Positions 45,704-56,027 of a stretch of 64,000 nt of DNA are shown here, in pieces. Made by a program: the position numbers and the translations under genes. Each line of letters opens with the position of its first letter. The first letter of the stretch is position 1. A model generated the notes under the pieces. It did no database searches, was not told the origin of the DNA, and saw only the letters and a list, made by a program, of their open reading frames with translations. Source of the DNA: Homoserinimonas aerilata (lineage in GTDB: Bacteria > Actinomycetota > Actinomycetes > Actinomycetales > Microbacteriaceae); the NCBI RefSeq assembly GCF_006716125.1, contig NZ_VFOM01000001.1:186001-250000 (forward strand), read 5' to 3'.

Positions 45704-46894
45704 TCAGCGGGCGCCGAGCAGGTGCTCGACGGCGAGCTGCTGCAGGCGCACGAAGCCGAAGCCCTTGCCGCCGAAGTAGGCGTCGGCGTCGAAGTCCTCG
45801 TATGAAGCACGGTCGGCGATCAGCGCGTCATGCGACTCACCGTCGCCCAGCGTCGGCTGGGCGAGCTCGTCGACGCGCGACGCAGCGAGCGCCTCCTGCA
45901 CCTCCGGGTCCGCGCGGAAGGCGGCGGCGCGCTCCTTGAGCAGCAGGTAGGTGCGCATGTTCGCGGCGGCGGAATCCCAGACGCCCGTCGAGTCCTCGGT
46001 GCGCGAGGGCTTGTAGTCGAAGTGGCGGGGGCCGTCGTAGGCGGGGCCACCATCGGGGCCGCCGTTCTCGAGCAGGTCGACGAGCGAGAACGCGTTCTGC
46101 AGATCGCCGTGGCCGAAGACGAGATCCTGGTCATACTTGATTCCACGCTGGCCGTTGAGGTCGATGTGGAACAGCTTGCCCTGGTACAGCGCCTGCGCGA
46201 TGCCAGCCGTGAAGTTGAGGCCCGCCATCTGTTCGTGCCCGACCTCCGGGTTGACGCCGACCAATTCGGGGCGCTCGAGCGTCTCGATGAAGGCGAGCGC
46301 GTGGCCGACGGTGGGCAGCAGGATGTCGCCGCGGGGCTCGTTCGGCTTCGGCTCGATGGCGAAGCGGATGTCGTAGCCCTTGTCGGTCACGTACTGGCCG
46401 AGCAGGTCGACGGCCTCACGGTAGCGCTCGAGGGCCGAGCGGATGTCTTTGGCCGCGTCATACTCGGCGCCTTCGCGGCCGCCCCACATGACGAACGTCT
46501 TGGCGCCCAGCTCGGCCGCGAGGTCGAGGTTGCGCAGCACCTTGCGCAGCGCGAAGCGGCGCACGGCCCGGTCGTTGGAGGTGAAGCCGCCATCCTTGAA
46601 GACGGGGGCGCTGAAGAGGTTGGTGGTGACCATGGGCACGATCACGCCGGTGTCGGCGAGCACCTGCTTCAGGCGGTCGATCTGTTTCTGGCGCTCGGCA
46701 TCCGTCGATCCGAAGGCGAACAGGTCGTCGTCGTGGAAGGTGAGGCCGTAGGCGCCGAGGTCGCTGAGGCGGGTGACGGCCTCGACGACGTCGAGCGCGG
46801 GCCGGGTGGGGCCGCCGAACGGGTCCGTACCGTTGTAGCCGACGGTCCAGAGGCCGAACGAGAACTTGTCGTCGCGGGTGGGGGTGATGCTCAT
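45704..46894 (-). CDS. xylA: Xylose isomerase
   Basis: A 396-residue group I (actinobacterial-size) xylose isomerase. It has [35 protein letters not shown] (catalytic His), [22 protein letters not shown] (metal Glu), [12 protein letters not shown] and [23 protein letters not shown] (metal Asp). It converts D-xylose to D-xylulose. Start ATG 46892-46894. The long frame running to 48454 upstream is antisense to the LacI gene and not part of the protein. Confidence 0.97.
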   Translation of the reverse strand: MSITPTRDDKFSFGLWTVGYNGTDPFGGPTRPALDVVEAVTRLSDLGAYGLTFHDDDLFAFGSTDAERQKQIDRLKQVLADTGVIVPMVTTNLFSAPVFKDGGFTSNDRAVRRFALRKVLRNLDLAAELGAKTFVMWGGREGAEYDAAKDIRSALERYREAVDLLGQYVTDKGYDIRFAIEPKPNEPRGDILLPTVGHALAFIETLERPELVGVNPEVGHEQMAGLNFTAGIAQALYQGKLFHIDLNGQRGIKYDQDLVFGHGDLQNAFSLVDLLENGGPDGGPAYDGPRHFDYKPSRTEDSTGVWDSAAANMRTYLLLKERAAAFRADPEVQEALAASRVDELAQPTLGDGESHDALIADRASYEDFDADAYFGGKGFGFVRLQQLAVEHLLGAR

Positions 46895-47018
46895 GGTCTG
46901 CTCCGATTCAGCGGCGGTGGTGAGTGGATCTGCCAGAACGCCCAGCGCGTGGCAGTTCGGGGCAGAACCCCGGTATTTGTTGACTGCTGGAACATATCCC
47001 ACTCTATGCCTCAGGTCA

Positions 47019-47041
47019 ATTTGTGGCAATAGACCACAAAT
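47019..47041. promoter_or_regulatory. Inverted repeat in the xylA promoter region
   Basis: ATTTGTGG-N7-CCACAAAT, perfect 8-bp arms, centred 136 bp before the xylA start. It is different from the LacI operator and so may bind a second regulator; the ROK protein at 54104 is a candidate. Confidence 0.65.
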
Positions 47042-47090
47042 CTCTTGCGCTGGCGCCGGAAGCGGGCTTATGCTCCTGACACGCCAACTG

Positions 47091-47104
47091 TCGAAACGTT
47101 TAGA
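47091..47104. promoter_or_regulatory. LacI-type operator, xylA side
   Basis: TCGAAACGTTTAGA matches the perfect palindrome at 48292-48305 at 12 of 14 positions and lies about 90 bp before the LacI start. Confidence 0.75.
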
Positions 47105-47194
47105 CAAAGTCACAACGGTGCGACGGCGGCGACAATGACAGTGCAGTCGAACAACGACGGCAGCACAGGCGAACAACGAGACGACGGAGTCACC

Positions 47195-48223
47195 ATGGCG
47201 AGCATCCACGACGTTGCCCGCGTCGCCGGTGTCTCCATCAGCACCGTCTCCTACGCCCTCAGCGGCAAACGTTCCATCGCGGAGAGCACCCGTCGCCGGG
47301 TCGAGGATGCCGTGCGCCAGCTCGACTACCGGCCCAACGCGGGAGCCCGGATGCTCAAGGGCGCCCGCACCAACATCCTCGCGCTGAGCGCACCGCTGCA
47401 CGCCGCGACGCACGCGCCGGCGCACATGACATTCGTGCTCGCGGTGGCGAGGGCCGCCCGCGCCTACGACTTCGACATCCTGCTGCTCACGCAGGATGAA
47501 GCGACCAGTGGCATCCGGCGCGTCGCCCGCAGCTCGCTCGTCGACGGCATCCTGCTGCTCGATGTCTCCTCCGATGACGAGCGCGCCCCGCTGCTGCGCG
47601 AGCTGGGTCTGCCCGCGGCCGTCATCGGCATACCGGATGATGTGACAGGGCTCACCTGCGTTGACCTCGATTTCGAGAAGGCCGCGCAGATGTGCGTCAC
47701 GCGCCTCGTTGGCCAGGGCCACCGGCAGATCGCCCTTCTCGGGCAGGACCCGGCGGTGTATGAGCGCCGGTCGAACTTTCCACCGCGCTTTCGCGACGCC
47801 TTCCTTGCGGAGGCGGATCGTCTCGGCGTGGGCACCTTCTTCACTCCGGCGAAAGAGGACACGGCAAGCGTCGCCGAGGCGCTCGCGGCCATCGACGGTG
47901 CCCTGCCGGGCCTCGACGCACTCGTCATGCACGCCAATGAACCCGTGCAGTCGATGGTGCTCGACCTGCTGCGGCAGCGGGGCATCCGAGTGCCCCAGGA
48001 TCTGTCGGTCATCTCGGCCTGCTCGAGCTTCGACACCGACCACCTGCATCCGGCGCTTGATGTCGTGCCGCTGCCGGCCGACCGATCCTGCACCCGCGCG
48101 ATCGAACTGACCATGGCGCAGCTGGGTACGCGTTCGGCGCCCAGCGACGCCGTTCCCCATGTCGAACTGATCGAGCCCGAGTACATCGAGCTCGGGTCGA
48201 CGGCGTCTCGCACGCCCGCCTGA
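47195..48223 (+). CDS. LacI-family transcriptional regulator
   Basis: The 342-residue regulator starts [24 protein letters not shown], the LacI HTH with hinge [21 protein letters not shown], then the periplasmic-binding-like effector domain (about 60-335). The ATG at 47195 follows GACGGAG; an upstream ATG at 47135 would add a 20-residue low-complexity tail. Operators TCGAAACGTTT-CGA on both sides of the gene suggest it represses both xylA and the ABC operon until a xylose derivative binds. Confidence 0.92.
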   Translation: MASIHDVARVAGVSISTVSYALSGKRSIAESTRRRVEDAVRQLDYRPNAGARMLKGARTNILALSAPLHAATHAPAHMTFVLAVARAARAYDFDILLLTQDEATSGIRRVARSSLVDGILLLDVSSDDERAPLLRELGLPAAVIGIPDDVTGLTCVDLDFEKAAQMCVTRLVGQGHRQIALLGQDPAVYERRSNFPPRFRDAFLAEADRLGVGTFFTPAKEDTASVAEALAAIDGALPGLDALVMHANEPVQSMVLDLLRQRGIRVPQDLSVISACSSFDTDHLHPALDVVPLPADRSCTRAIELTMAQLGTRSAPSDAVPHVELIEPEYIELGSTASRTPA

Positions 48224-48291
48224 TTCCCTACCGCATCTCAAGACCGAAACATCCCGCACCATCACAGAGAAGGGACCTTGCAGCACGACTA

Positions 48292-48305
48292 TCGAAACGT
48301 TTCGA
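48292..48305. promoter_or_regulatory. LacI-type operator, ABC transporter side
   Basis: TCGAAACGTTTCGA is a perfect 14-bp palindrome, with the CG centre typical of LacI family sites, 95 bp before the solute-binding protein gene. Confidence 0.82.
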
Positions 48306-48399
48306 CTCCGCAGGAGGCCTGCGATCATCGAGACAGAAAACATCCGAATCACAGAAAAGCCGGCCACCCGGGCCGGGGCTACAAGGAGGTAGAAGACCC

Positions 48400-49698
48400 G
48401 TGAGACGACAGAAGAAACTGCTGACAGGACTCGCCCTGCTGGGCGCAGGAGCACTCATCCTCTCCGGCTGCGCAAGCGGCGGAGCAGACGAAGGCGACGG
48501 CACGACCCTCAAGCTCTGGCACTTCGAGAGCGAGACCAGCGCAATGGGCATCGCCTGGGGCGAGGCCATCAAGGTCTTCGAGAAGGAGACCGGCGCGACC
48601 GTCGAATTCGAGGAGAAGAGCTTCGAACAGATCCGCTCAACCGCAAGCCAGGTGCTCAACTCCAACGAGGCACCAGACATCCTCGAATACAACAAGGGCA
48701 ATGCGACCGCGGGGCTGCTCGCCAGCCAGGGGCTGCTCAGCAGCCTCGACGACGCCGTCGCAGAATACGGCTGGGACGACAAGCTCGCCCCCTCGCTGCA
48801 GACGACCGCCCGATACGACGACAAGGGCATCATGGGCAGCGGCTCATGGTACGGCGTGCCGAACTACGGCGAATTCGTCGAGGTCTACTACAACAAGGAC
48901 ATGTTCGCCGCGAACGGCCTCGAGGTTCCGACCACGCTCGCCGAACTCGAAGACGTCATGCAGGCCTTCGTCGACAAGGGTGTGACGCCACTCGCAGAAT
49001 CCGCCGCCGAATACCCGCTCGGGCAGCTCTGGTATCAGCTCGCACTGAGCAAGGCCGACCGCGGCTGGATCGACGACTACCAGCTCTACACGGGCGACGT
49101 CGACTGGCAGGGCCCCGAGGTCTCGTACGCGACCGAAACCATCAAAGATTGGACCGACAAGGGCTACATCAGCCAGGATGCGAGCGGATTCAAGGCAGAG
49201 GATGCCGGCACCGCCTTCATCAACGGCACCTACCCGATCTTCTTCTCCGGCAGCTGGTGGTACAACCGCTTCACGACCGAGGCGACCGGATTCGACTGGG
49301 GTACCTTCCTGTTCCCCGAGGCCAAGTTCTCGCCCGGTTCCGCCGGCAACATGTGGGTCGTGCCTGAGAACGCCAAGAACAAGGAGCTCGCCTACAAGTT
49401 CATCGACGTGACGATGCGCCCCGAGATCCAGGCGCTCATCGGCAACAACGGCGGCGTGCCCGTCGCCGCAGACGAAGCCGACATCACCGACCCGAAGAGC
49501 CAGGAACTCATCGCGGCGTTCAACGAGCTGACCGACAAGGACGGCATCGCGTTCTACCCTGACTGGCCCACCCCGACCTTCTACGACCAGCTCAACGCCG
49601 GCCTGCAGGAGCTCATCAACGACACCAAGTCGCCGAAGGATGTGCAGACCCAGCTGGGTGAGCAGTACCAGTCCGGCGTCGACGACATCGTCGGCTGA
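48400..49698 (+). CDS. ABC sugar-binding lipoprotein
   Basis: A 432-residue extracellular solute-binding protein (family 1). The signal peptide ends in a lipobox, LILSGC, with the lipidated Cys at residue 24. The mature part shows [44 protein letters not shown] and ends with [17 protein letters not shown] 48400 follows a very strong AAGGAGGTAG. Being first of an operon with alpha-xylosidase, it probably binds xylosides or xyloglucan oligosaccharides (inference). Confidence 0.95.
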   Translation: MRRQKKLLTGLALLGAGALILSGCASGGADEGDGTTLKLWHFESETSAMGIAWGEAIKVFEKETGATVEFEEKSFEQIRSTASQVLNSNEAPDILEYNKGNATAGLLASQGLLSSLDDAVAEYGWDDKLAPSLQTTARYDDKGIMGSGSWYGVPNYGEFVEVYYNKDMFAANGLEVPTTLAELEDVMQAFVDKGVTPLAESAAEYPLGQLWYQLALSKADRGWIDDYQLYTGDVDWQGPEVSYATETIKDWTDKGYISQDASGFKAEDAGTAFINGTYPIFFSGSWWYNRFTTEATGFDWGTFLFPEAKFSPGSAGNMWVVPENAKNKELAYKFIDVTMRPEIQALIGNNGGVPVAADEADITDPKSQELIAAFNELTDKDGIAFYPDWPTPTFYDQLNAGLQELINDTKSPKDVQTQLGEQYQSGVDDIVG

Positions 49699-49775
49699 CG
49701 ACAGACAAGCGGATGCCGGGGCCGACAGCCCTGCCGGCCCCGGCATCCGACCACACCATTCGAAAGGCCGAGCAC

Positions 49776-50729
49776 ATGACCACGACAACGCCCACGCGCA
49801 AGCGGGCGGCGAAGAGCCTCGTGCCGGGCAGCGACTCGCGCGCATTCTGGCCCTACCTCATCCCCGGCCTCGCGCTGCTCACGGTGATCATCATCGTGCC
49901 GCTGCTCTGGAACATCTACCTGACCTTCACCGACTATCGGGGCATCCGCCCGCCAGAATGGACCGGCCTCGACAACTGGGAGAAGCTCTTCTCCGACGCC
50001 ACCTTCTGGACCTCCTTCGGTAACTCGATCGCCATGATCGCCGCCATGGTCGTCGTGCCCACCCTGCTCGGGCTGGTGCTCGCCGCCATGCTCTTCGACC
50101 TCATCGGCAAGAAGTTCGGTGGGCGCATCGCGAGCTTCCTTCGCGCCACCTACTACCTGCCCCAGATTCTGCCCGCCGTCATCGCCGCCATCGTGATCGG
50201 CTGGATCCTGCGCCCGCAGAACGGCGCGCTCAACCAGGTTCTCGCGGCAGTGGGCCTCGGTGATCTGCAGCACAACTGGCTGGGCAGCCCCGACACCGCG
50301 CTGCCGAGCATCATGGTCATCATGATCTGGGTACAGCTCGGCTACCCGATCGTCATCTTCATGGCAGCGCTGCAGCGGGTCGACCCCGAGTTGTACGAAG
50401 CCGCAGAGCTCGACGGGGCCAACTGGTTCCAGCGCTTCCGCTCGATCACCGCCAGCATCATCCGGCCCGAGATCTTCGTCGTCACCCTCACCTGCACGAT
50501 CGCGGCGCTCAAGGTCTTCGGCCCCATCTACACGCTCACCGGAGGTGGGCCGGGCACGTCGACGATCGTGCCCGCCTACTACGCGTACAGCGAGTTCTTC
50601 CAATCGCAGCAGGTCGGCTACGGCGCCACCATCGCGACCGCTCTCACCGTGGTTATCGCCGCGGTGTCCATCGTGTTCATCCTCGTACAGACGAGGCTCG
50701 AACGCCGCGACGAGGAGGTCACCCAGTGA
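49776..50729 (+). CDS. ABC sugar permease, MalF-type
   Basis: A 317-residue permease with six membrane helices. The EAA loop reads LYEAAELDGANWFQRFRSITASIIRP near residue 210, the contact with the ATPase. Start ATG 49776 follows GAAAGGCCGAGCAC; ATG 49713 is in frame but would add a Pro-rich tail and is less likely. The stop overlaps the next gene by 4 bp. Confidence 0.94.
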   Translation: MTTTTPTRKRAAKSLVPGSDSRAFWPYLIPGLALLTVIIIVPLLWNIYLTFTDYRGIRPPEWTGLDNWEKLFSDATFWTSFGNSIAMIAAMVVVPTLLGLVLAAMLFDLIGKKFGGRIASFLRATYYLPQILPAVIAAIVIGWILRPQNGALNQVLAAVGLGDLQHNWLGSPDTALPSIMVIMIWVQLGYPIVIFMAALQRVDPELYEAAELDGANWFQRFRSITASIIRPEIFVVTLTCTIAALKVFGPIYTLTGGGPGTSTIVPAYYAYSEFFQSQQVGYGATIATALTVVIAAVSIVFILVQTRLERRDEEVTQ

Positions 50730-51631
50730 GCGCCATCGCACCCCTCGAGCAGGAGCCGGCCGTCGAGGTCGCACGCCCGGCCACGCCGCGGCGGCGCGGC
50801 GGCAGGAGGCGCAAGACACTCGGTGACTGGGCTGTTCTCGGCGTCGCCGTGCTCATCGGCCTGCTCATCGCCGTGCCGTTCTTCATGATCTTGGTCAACT
50901 CCTTCAAATCGCCCACCGACTACGCCAACACCGGCCCACTGTCACTGCCGAGCGAGCTGTACTTCGACGGCCTCGTCGCCTTCTGGGAGCGCGTCGACTT
51001 TCCCGAGAAACTGTGGAACAGCTTCTACATCAGCGGGATCGTCGCCATCGGTGCCGTACTCATCTCCATGCTGAACGCGTTCGCGCTGGGAATCGGCAGA
51101 GTGAAGGGTCGCACCTGGATCGTCGTGATCATCCTGCTCGCCAACATGCTTCCGCAGGAGGTGCTGCTCTACCCGCTGTACTTCATGTTCAAGCAGGTGG
51201 GACTGTACGACAACCAGTGGGCCGTGATCATCATCTTCGTGGTCATCCAGAGCGCCTTCGGCACCTACCTGCTGGCCTCCGTGTACGGCACCTTCCCGAA
51301 GGAGATCCTCGAGGCTGCATCGCTTGACGGCGCCAACCGGTGGACGATCCTGTGGCGGGTCGTGTTCCCCATCACGCGACCCACGCTGAGCGTGCTGATC
51401 ATCTTCTTCTTCATCTGGACCTGGAACGAGTTCCTCATCCCGCTGACCTTCCTCGTGAGTAACGCCAACCAGACCGTTCCGGTCGCGGTCGCCGTGCTCC
51501 AGGGCGACCGGCTGATGGACGTCACCACGACGAGCGCCTCCGCGCTCCTCGGTCTCATCCCGACGCTCATCTTCTTCCTCATCTTCCAACGCACCCTCAC
51601 CAGGGGCATCACCGCAGGCGCCGTCAAATGA
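50726..51631 (+). CDS. ABC sugar permease, MalG-type
   Basis: The 301-residue partner permease has six helices and the EAA motif LEAASLDGANRWTILWRVVFPITRP near residue 200. It starts with ATGA overlap on the first permease. No ATPase gene follows, so a shared MsiK-type ATPase elsewhere must energise the transporter, as is usual for actinobacterial sugar importers. Confidence 0.95.
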   Translation: MSAIAPLEQEPAVEVARPATPRRRGGRRRKTLGDWAVLGVAVLIGLLIAVPFFMILVNSFKSPTDYANTGPLSLPSELYFDGLVAFWERVDFPEKLWNSFYISGIVAIGAVLISMLNAFALGIGRVKGRTWIVVIILLANMLPQEVLLYPLYFMFKQVGLYDNQWAVIIIFVVIQSAFGTYLLASVYGTFPKEILEAASLDGANRWTILWRVVFPITRPTLSVLIIFFFIWTWNEFLIPLTFLVSNANQTVPVAVAVLQGDRLMDVTTTSASALLGLIPTLIFFLIFQRTLTRGITAGAVK

Positions 51632-51668
51632 CGGCTCACCACCACGACACACGAACCGAGGACAGAGC

Positions 51669-54038
51669 ATGAAGTTCACCGACGGATTCTGGCACGCACG
51701 CCCCGGCGTCGACGCGCAGTACGCCGCCGAGGCCTACGACATCGAAGAGCACAAAGGGGAGCTGCGGGTGACCGCACCCACCCGAGTGATCGCCGGTCGA
51801 GGCGACACCCTCAACCGACCCGTGCTCACGGTGACCCTCGGCAGCCCGCTCGAGGGCGTCATCCGGGTGCGTATCGAACGCCACCGCGGCGCACACACCG
51901 GCCCCGGCTTCGACCTCGTCGGAGCGAAGGAGACGGATGCGGTGATCACGATCGCCGGCGACGGCACGGCGGTCACCAGCGGGGCCATCAGCTCGGGCTC
52001 GCTCAGCGCGACTGTGACGAAGGGGGCGCCGTGGAACCTCTCCTTCTCATCCGACCGCGGTGCGCACGGTGGTGGATCGCGCGTGCTCACCACCAGCGGG
52101 CACAAATCCGTGGCCGCCATGGTGCTCGGGGAGGGCGCACCCGTCACCACGGAGCCCGCCGGGGTCTCCGGTGTGACCGCGACCGGCCGCGCCGAGGCAT
52201 CCGTCTATCTTCACAACCAGCTCTCGCTCGGCGTCGGCGAATACGTGTACGGCCTGGGCGAGCGCTTCGGGCCCTTCGTGAAGAACGGCCAGACGATCGA
52301 CATCTGGAACGCCGACGGCGGAACCTCCAGCGAGCAGGCCTACAAGAACGTGCCCTTCTACCTGAGCAACCGCGGTTACGGCGTGCTCGTCAACCACCCG
52401 GAGCACGTCTCATTCGAGATCGGCAGCGAAGCCGTCGAGCAGGTGCAGTTCTCTGTGGCCGGGGAGGCACTCGAATACCTGGTCTTCGACGGGCCCACCC
52501 CAAAGGACGTACTCGAACGGTACACGGCGCTCACCGGGCGCCCCGCGAAGGTGCCCGCCTGGTCATACGGGCTCTGGCTGTCGACGAGCTTCACGACCGA
52601 CTATGACGAGGCGACCGTCAACAGCTTCATCGACGGCATGATGCAGCGCGACCTCCCCCTCAGCGTCTTTCACTTCGACTGCTTCTGGATGCGCGAATTC
52701 AACTGGACCGACTTCGAATGGGACGCCCGCGTCTTTCCTGACCCCGACGGCATGCTCGCCCGACTACATGAGAAGGACCTGCGGGTCTGCGTCTGGCTGA
52801 ACCCGTACATCGCGCAGCGCTCGCCGATGTTCGACGAGGCCGCACACGCCGGCTACCTTGTGCGGCGCGCCGACGGCAGCGTCTGGCAGTGGGACATGTG
52901 GCAGGCCGGAATGGGCCTCGTCGACTTCACCAACCCGGATGCGACGGCCTGGTATCAGGGCAAGCTGCGCACACTCATCGCGCAGGGCGTCGACGCCTTC
53001 AAGACCGACTTCGGGGAGCGCATCCCCACCGACGTCGTGTGGCATGACGGCTCATCGCCCGACATCATGCACAACTGGTACACGCAGCTGTACAACAGGG
53101 CCGTGTTCGAGGTGCTTGAGGAGGAGCGCGGCGAAGGCGAGGCCGTGCTGTTCGCCCGCTCCGCGACGGCCGGCGGCCAACAGCTGCCCGTGCACTGGGG
53201 CGGCGACAACTCCTCCTCCTATGAGTCGATGGCCGAGACACTGCGCGGTGGGCTGTCGCTCGCGATGAGCGGCTTCGGCTTCTGGAGCCACGACATCGGC
53301 GGATTCGAGGGCAGCCCCGACCCGGCCGTGTTCAAACGCTGGCTGGCGTTCGGCCTGCTGTCGAGCCACTCGCGACTGCACGGCTCCACCAGCTATCGGG
53401 TGCCGTGGCTGTTCGACGACGGCAGTGAGGGGCCCGGCCAGAGCGCCGTCGAGGTGACGCGACGCTTCACCCGGCTCAAGCTGGAACTCATGCCCTACCT
53501 TTTCCAGGCGGGCATCGAGGCGCACGAGCGCGGCATCCCCGTGATGCGGCCCATGCAGCTCGAGTTCGCCGGCGACCCCGCCATCGACCACCTCGACCGG
53601 CAGTACATGCTCGGCTCGGAGCTGCTCGTCGCCCCCGTGTTCAGCACGGACGGCGACGTGCAGTACTACCTGCCCGCCGGCGTCTGGAGCAACCACCTCA
53701 CCGGCGAGACAGTGCAGGGCGGATGCTGGCGGCGAGAGACACACGCATTCGACAGCGTTCCCCTGTGGGTGCGGGAGGGGTCCGTCATCGTGACCGGCTC
53801 CCGCAGCGACCGGCCGGACTATGACTACACCGAGGCGCCCCTCGTCACCGTCTACCCAGGCTTCGCGGGGACCCGTGAGGTGACCGTCTCGAACCCGCTG
53901 GGCGGGGCATCCGTCATCTTCACCGTCACGGCGGACGGCGAGCGGGTGACCGTCACGAGTTCGGCAGGCGGAGACTTCACCGCCCGGCGCGCAGGAGGCC
54001 AGGCCGTCGCGGCGGAAAGGGGGAGCGTCACGCTCTGA
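51669..54038 (+). CDS. Alpha-xylosidase, glycoside hydrolase family 31
   Basis: The 789-residue cytoplasmic GH31 enzyme resembles YicI. The catalytic nucleophile Asp is in FKTDFGERIP near residue 445, the acid/base Asp in HWGGDNSSSYESM near 512, with SFTTDYDEATVNSFIDGMMQRDLPLSVFHFDCFWM as the domain signature. No signal peptide is present. It releases D-xylose from the non-reducing ends of alpha-xylosides (isoprimeverose-type). Upstream ATG 51669 follows GAGGACAGAGC. It explains why XylA and XylB are in the same module. Confidence 0.93.
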   Translation: MKFTDGFWHARPGVDAQYAAEAYDIEEHKGELRVTAPTRVIAGRGDTLNRPVLTVTLGSPLEGVIRVRIERHRGAHTGPGFDLVGAKETDAVITIAGDGTAVTSGAISSGSLSATVTKGAPWNLSFSSDRGAHGGGSRVLTTSGHKSVAAMVLGEGAPVTTEPAGVSGVTATGRAEASVYLHNQLSLGVGEYVYGLGERFGPFVKNGQTIDIWNADGGTSSEQAYKNVPFYLSNRGYGVLVNHPEHVSFEIGSEAVEQVQFSVAGEALEYLVFDGPTPKDVLERYTALTGRPAKVPAWSYGLWLSTSFTTDYDEATVNSFIDGMMQRDLPLSVFHFDCFWMREFNWTDFEWDARVFPDPDGMLARLHEKDLRVCVWLNPYIAQRSPMFDEAAHAGYLVRRADGSVWQWDMWQAGMGLVDFTNPDATAWYQGKLRTLIAQGVDAFKTDFGERIPTDVVWHDGSSPDIMHNWYTQLYNRAVFEVLEEERGEGEAVLFARSATAGGQQLPVHWGGDNSSSYESMAETLRGGLSLAMSGFGFWSHDIGGFEGSPDPAVFKRWLAFGLLSSHSRLHGSTSYRVPWLFDDGSEGPGQSAVEVTRRFTRLKLELMPYLFQAGIEAHERGIPVMRPMQLEFAGDPAIDHLDRQYMLGSELLVAPVFSTDGDVQYYLPAGVWSNHLTGETVQGGCWRRETHAFDSVPLWVREGSVIVTGSRSDRPDYDYTEAPLVTVYPGFAGTREVTVSNPLGGASVIFTVTADGERVTVTSSAGGDFTARRAGGQAVAAERGSVTL

Positions 54039-54103
54039 ATGGGCGTGGCGATTCACCGCCCGGCGGGGCAGTAATGTTGAGGAACTCAAAGGAGGGGGTC
54101 GCG

Positions 54104-55297
54104 GTGCAGGTCAGCAATCATGACGACGTCAGGCGGCGCAACCTCTCGGCGATCCTCCGCCATGTGCACCGGGCGGGTGCGACCTCACGCTCGGAGCTGA
54201 CGCGCATCACCGGGCTCAACCGTTCCACCATCGCCGCGCTCGTCGCAACCCTCGCCGAGCTGGGCCTCGTCGTCGAGCGCGAACCGGATGCGAGCAGAAC
54301 GGTCGGGCGACCGAGTCCCATCGTCGCCGCAGGCCGGCGACCGGTCGCCTTCGCCGTCAACCCCGAGATCGACGCCATCACCGTCGCCATTGTGGGCCTC
54401 GACGGCGACGTACGGCGCACCATCCGTCACGTCACCGACGCCTCGCCGAGCGCAGAAGAGGCCGTCGCGACAGCCACCAAACTCATCGGGCAGCTGCGCG
54501 CCGGACTCGACGCGGATGCCATCGTCGTGGGGGCGGGCGTCGCCGTGCCCGGCCTCGTACGCACAGAAGACGGCGTCGTGCGGCACGCCCCGCACCTGCA
54601 GTGGGTCGATGAGCCGCTCGCAGAACTGCTGGCGAAAGCCACCGGATGCGCGGTGCAGGCCGCCAACGACGCCAGCCTCGGTGCCATGGCCGAGCGCTTC
54701 TTCGGCGCGGGCCGTGGGCTCAACGACCTCGTCTACCTCAACGGTGGGTCGAGTGGAATCGGCGGCGGCATCATCGTCGGTGGCCAGCTCGTGGGTGGCC
54801 ACGCCGGCTACGCGGGGGAGTTCGGCCATGTGCGCGTCGGAGGTGACGGCATGCCTGACACCGCCGGCATCCCGGGGACCCTCGAATCCGTTGTCACCCG
54901 CCAGCGGCTGCTCGACGCGCTGCACCAGCACGACGGGCTCGAGCTGCACAGCCCCACCCCCGACGAGGTGGAGCAGGCGCTGCTCGCATCGAACTCGTCG
55001 GCCGTGCAGGAGGAGATCGGCCGGCAGCTCGACCACCTCGCCGTCGCCCTCGCCGGTGCCGCCAACATGCTCAACCCGCAACTGGTCGTGCTCGGCGGCT
55101 TCCTCGCCGCCATTCACGCCGCCGACCCGGAGCGCCTGCTCGCCGCCGTCGGCGGGCTCACACTCGGCCCCAACTTCGACGGGCTGCAGATCAGCTCGGC
55201 GAAGCTCGGCTCGAGCATTCTCATGATCGGCGCGGCAGAGCTCGCCTTCGAGGCGCTGCTCGACGACCCTGCCGGCTGGGTGGCCGCGAACAGCTGA
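54104..55297 (+). CDS. ROK-family regulator without the zinc-site cysteines
   Basis: A 397-residue ROK repressor (XylR/NagC type). Residues 8-65 are the winged helix (DVRRRNLSAILRHVHRAGATSRSELTRITGLNRSTIAALVATLAELGLV), followed by the ROK kinase-like domain with GAGVAVPGLV, ANDASLGAMAERFFGAG and GHAGYAGEFGHVRVGGDG. The zinc-binding CxCGxxGCxE that normally follows is replaced by MPDTAGIPGTLESVV; no cysteines are present there. GTG 54104 follows AAAGGAGGGGG. It may co-regulate the xyloside genes. Confidence 0.88.
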   Translation: MQVSNHDDVRRRNLSAILRHVHRAGATSRSELTRITGLNRSTIAALVATLAELGLVVEREPDASRTVGRPSPIVAAGRRPVAFAVNPEIDAITVAIVGLDGDVRRTIRHVTDASPSAEEAVATATKLIGQLRAGLDADAIVVGAGVAVPGLVRTEDGVVRHAPHLQWVDEPLAELLAKATGCAVQAANDASLGAMAERFFGAGRGLNDLVYLNGGSSGIGGGIIVGGQLVGGHAGYAGEFGHVRVGGDGMPDTAGIPGTLESVVTRQRLLDALHQHDGLELHSPTPDEVEQALLASNSSAVQEEIGRQLDHLAVALAGAANMLNPQLVVLGGFLAAIHAADPERLLAAVGGLTLGPNFDGLQISSAKLGSSILMIGAAELAFEALLDDPAGWVAANS

Positions 55298-55349
55298 ATG
55301 GCTGCCGTGCCACGGCCGTCACGCCATGGCGTCGTGCAGGCTGCCCGGC

Positions 55350-55886
55350 TCAGTCCAGGCTGAAGAGGGCATCGTCGGCAGGAGCGCTGCCGGGAGTACC
55401 AGAGTCGAGAATCGTGGCGGCCGCGCCGGGGAAGCCGGGGCCCACAGGAATGGCCGTTCCTCGCTGGTAGGCCTCTGCGACCGCGCGCGCCCGAACATCC
55501 GCAGCCTCGTTCAGCTCGTGGCCGACATGGCCGCGCACCCACTCGAAGCGGTAGCGGCGCCCGCGGATGGCGTCGTCGATCTCCTTGAGCAGCTCGACGT
55601 TCATCACCGGTTTGCCGTCGCCCTTGCGCCAGCCCTTGCGCTTCCAGCCGGGCATCCACTTGGTGACGGAGTTGATCACGTACTGGCTGTCGCACAGCAC
55701 CAGCAGATCGTCGTCGATGTGGGCGGTCGCGCGAAACAGCTCGAGCACGGCCTTCAGCTCGCCCTGGTTGTTGGTGGCATGCTTCCAGCCGCCGGCGCCC
55801 CAGCATCCGTCGTCCACATACCAGGCCCAGCCGGCCGGGCCGGGGTTTCCGAGGGCGGAACCGTCCGCTGCAGCCGTGATCGTCAT
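55350..55886 (-). CDS. rnhA: Ribonuclease HI
   Basis: The 178-residue protein has the RNase HI carboxylate set: ITAAADGSALGNPGPAGWAWY (first Asp), NNQGELKAVLELFRA (Glu), LLVLCDSQYVINSVTKW (Asp), and WVRGHVGHELNEAADVRARAVAEA (Asp). It removes RNA from RNA:DNA hybrids. A 30-residue Gly/Ala-rich C-terminal extension is unusual compared with the 155-residue E. coli enzyme. Start ATG 55884-55886. Confidence 0.95.
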   Translation of the reverse strand: MTITAAADGSALGNPGPAGWAWYVDDGCWGAGGWKHATNNQGELKAVLELFRATAHIDDDLLVLCDSQYVINSVTKWMPGWKRKGWRKGDGKPVMNVELLKEIDDAIRGRRYRFEWVRGHVGHELNEAADVRARAVAEAYQRGTAIPVGPGFPGAAATILDSGTPGSAPADDALFSLD

Positions 55887-56027
55887 CCGTCAATCGTAGC
55901 GAGCGGGCAACGTCGCGGAATCCGCACGGCGCTCCAATGCGACTCATAGAAAGCGCATAGGCGGATGTCGCCGAATGGTAACCGACAGTTCAGATCGCCG
56001 CCACCGCGGCCCGAAGAAAGAGACACC

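Larger units (their letters stand above)
46895..47194. promoter_or_regulatory. Divergent xylA / lacI control region
   Basis: The 300-bp gap holds no gene. It contains the inverted repeat at 47019-47041 and the LacI-type operator at 47091-47104, both placed to control the divergent promoters. TTGACT at 46980 is a possible -35 for the rightward promoter. Confidence 0.6.

Noticed and set aside
46895..48454. Extension of xylA by 520 residues upstream on the minus strand
   Set aside because: It is antisense to the LacI gene and has no similarity to xylose isomerase.
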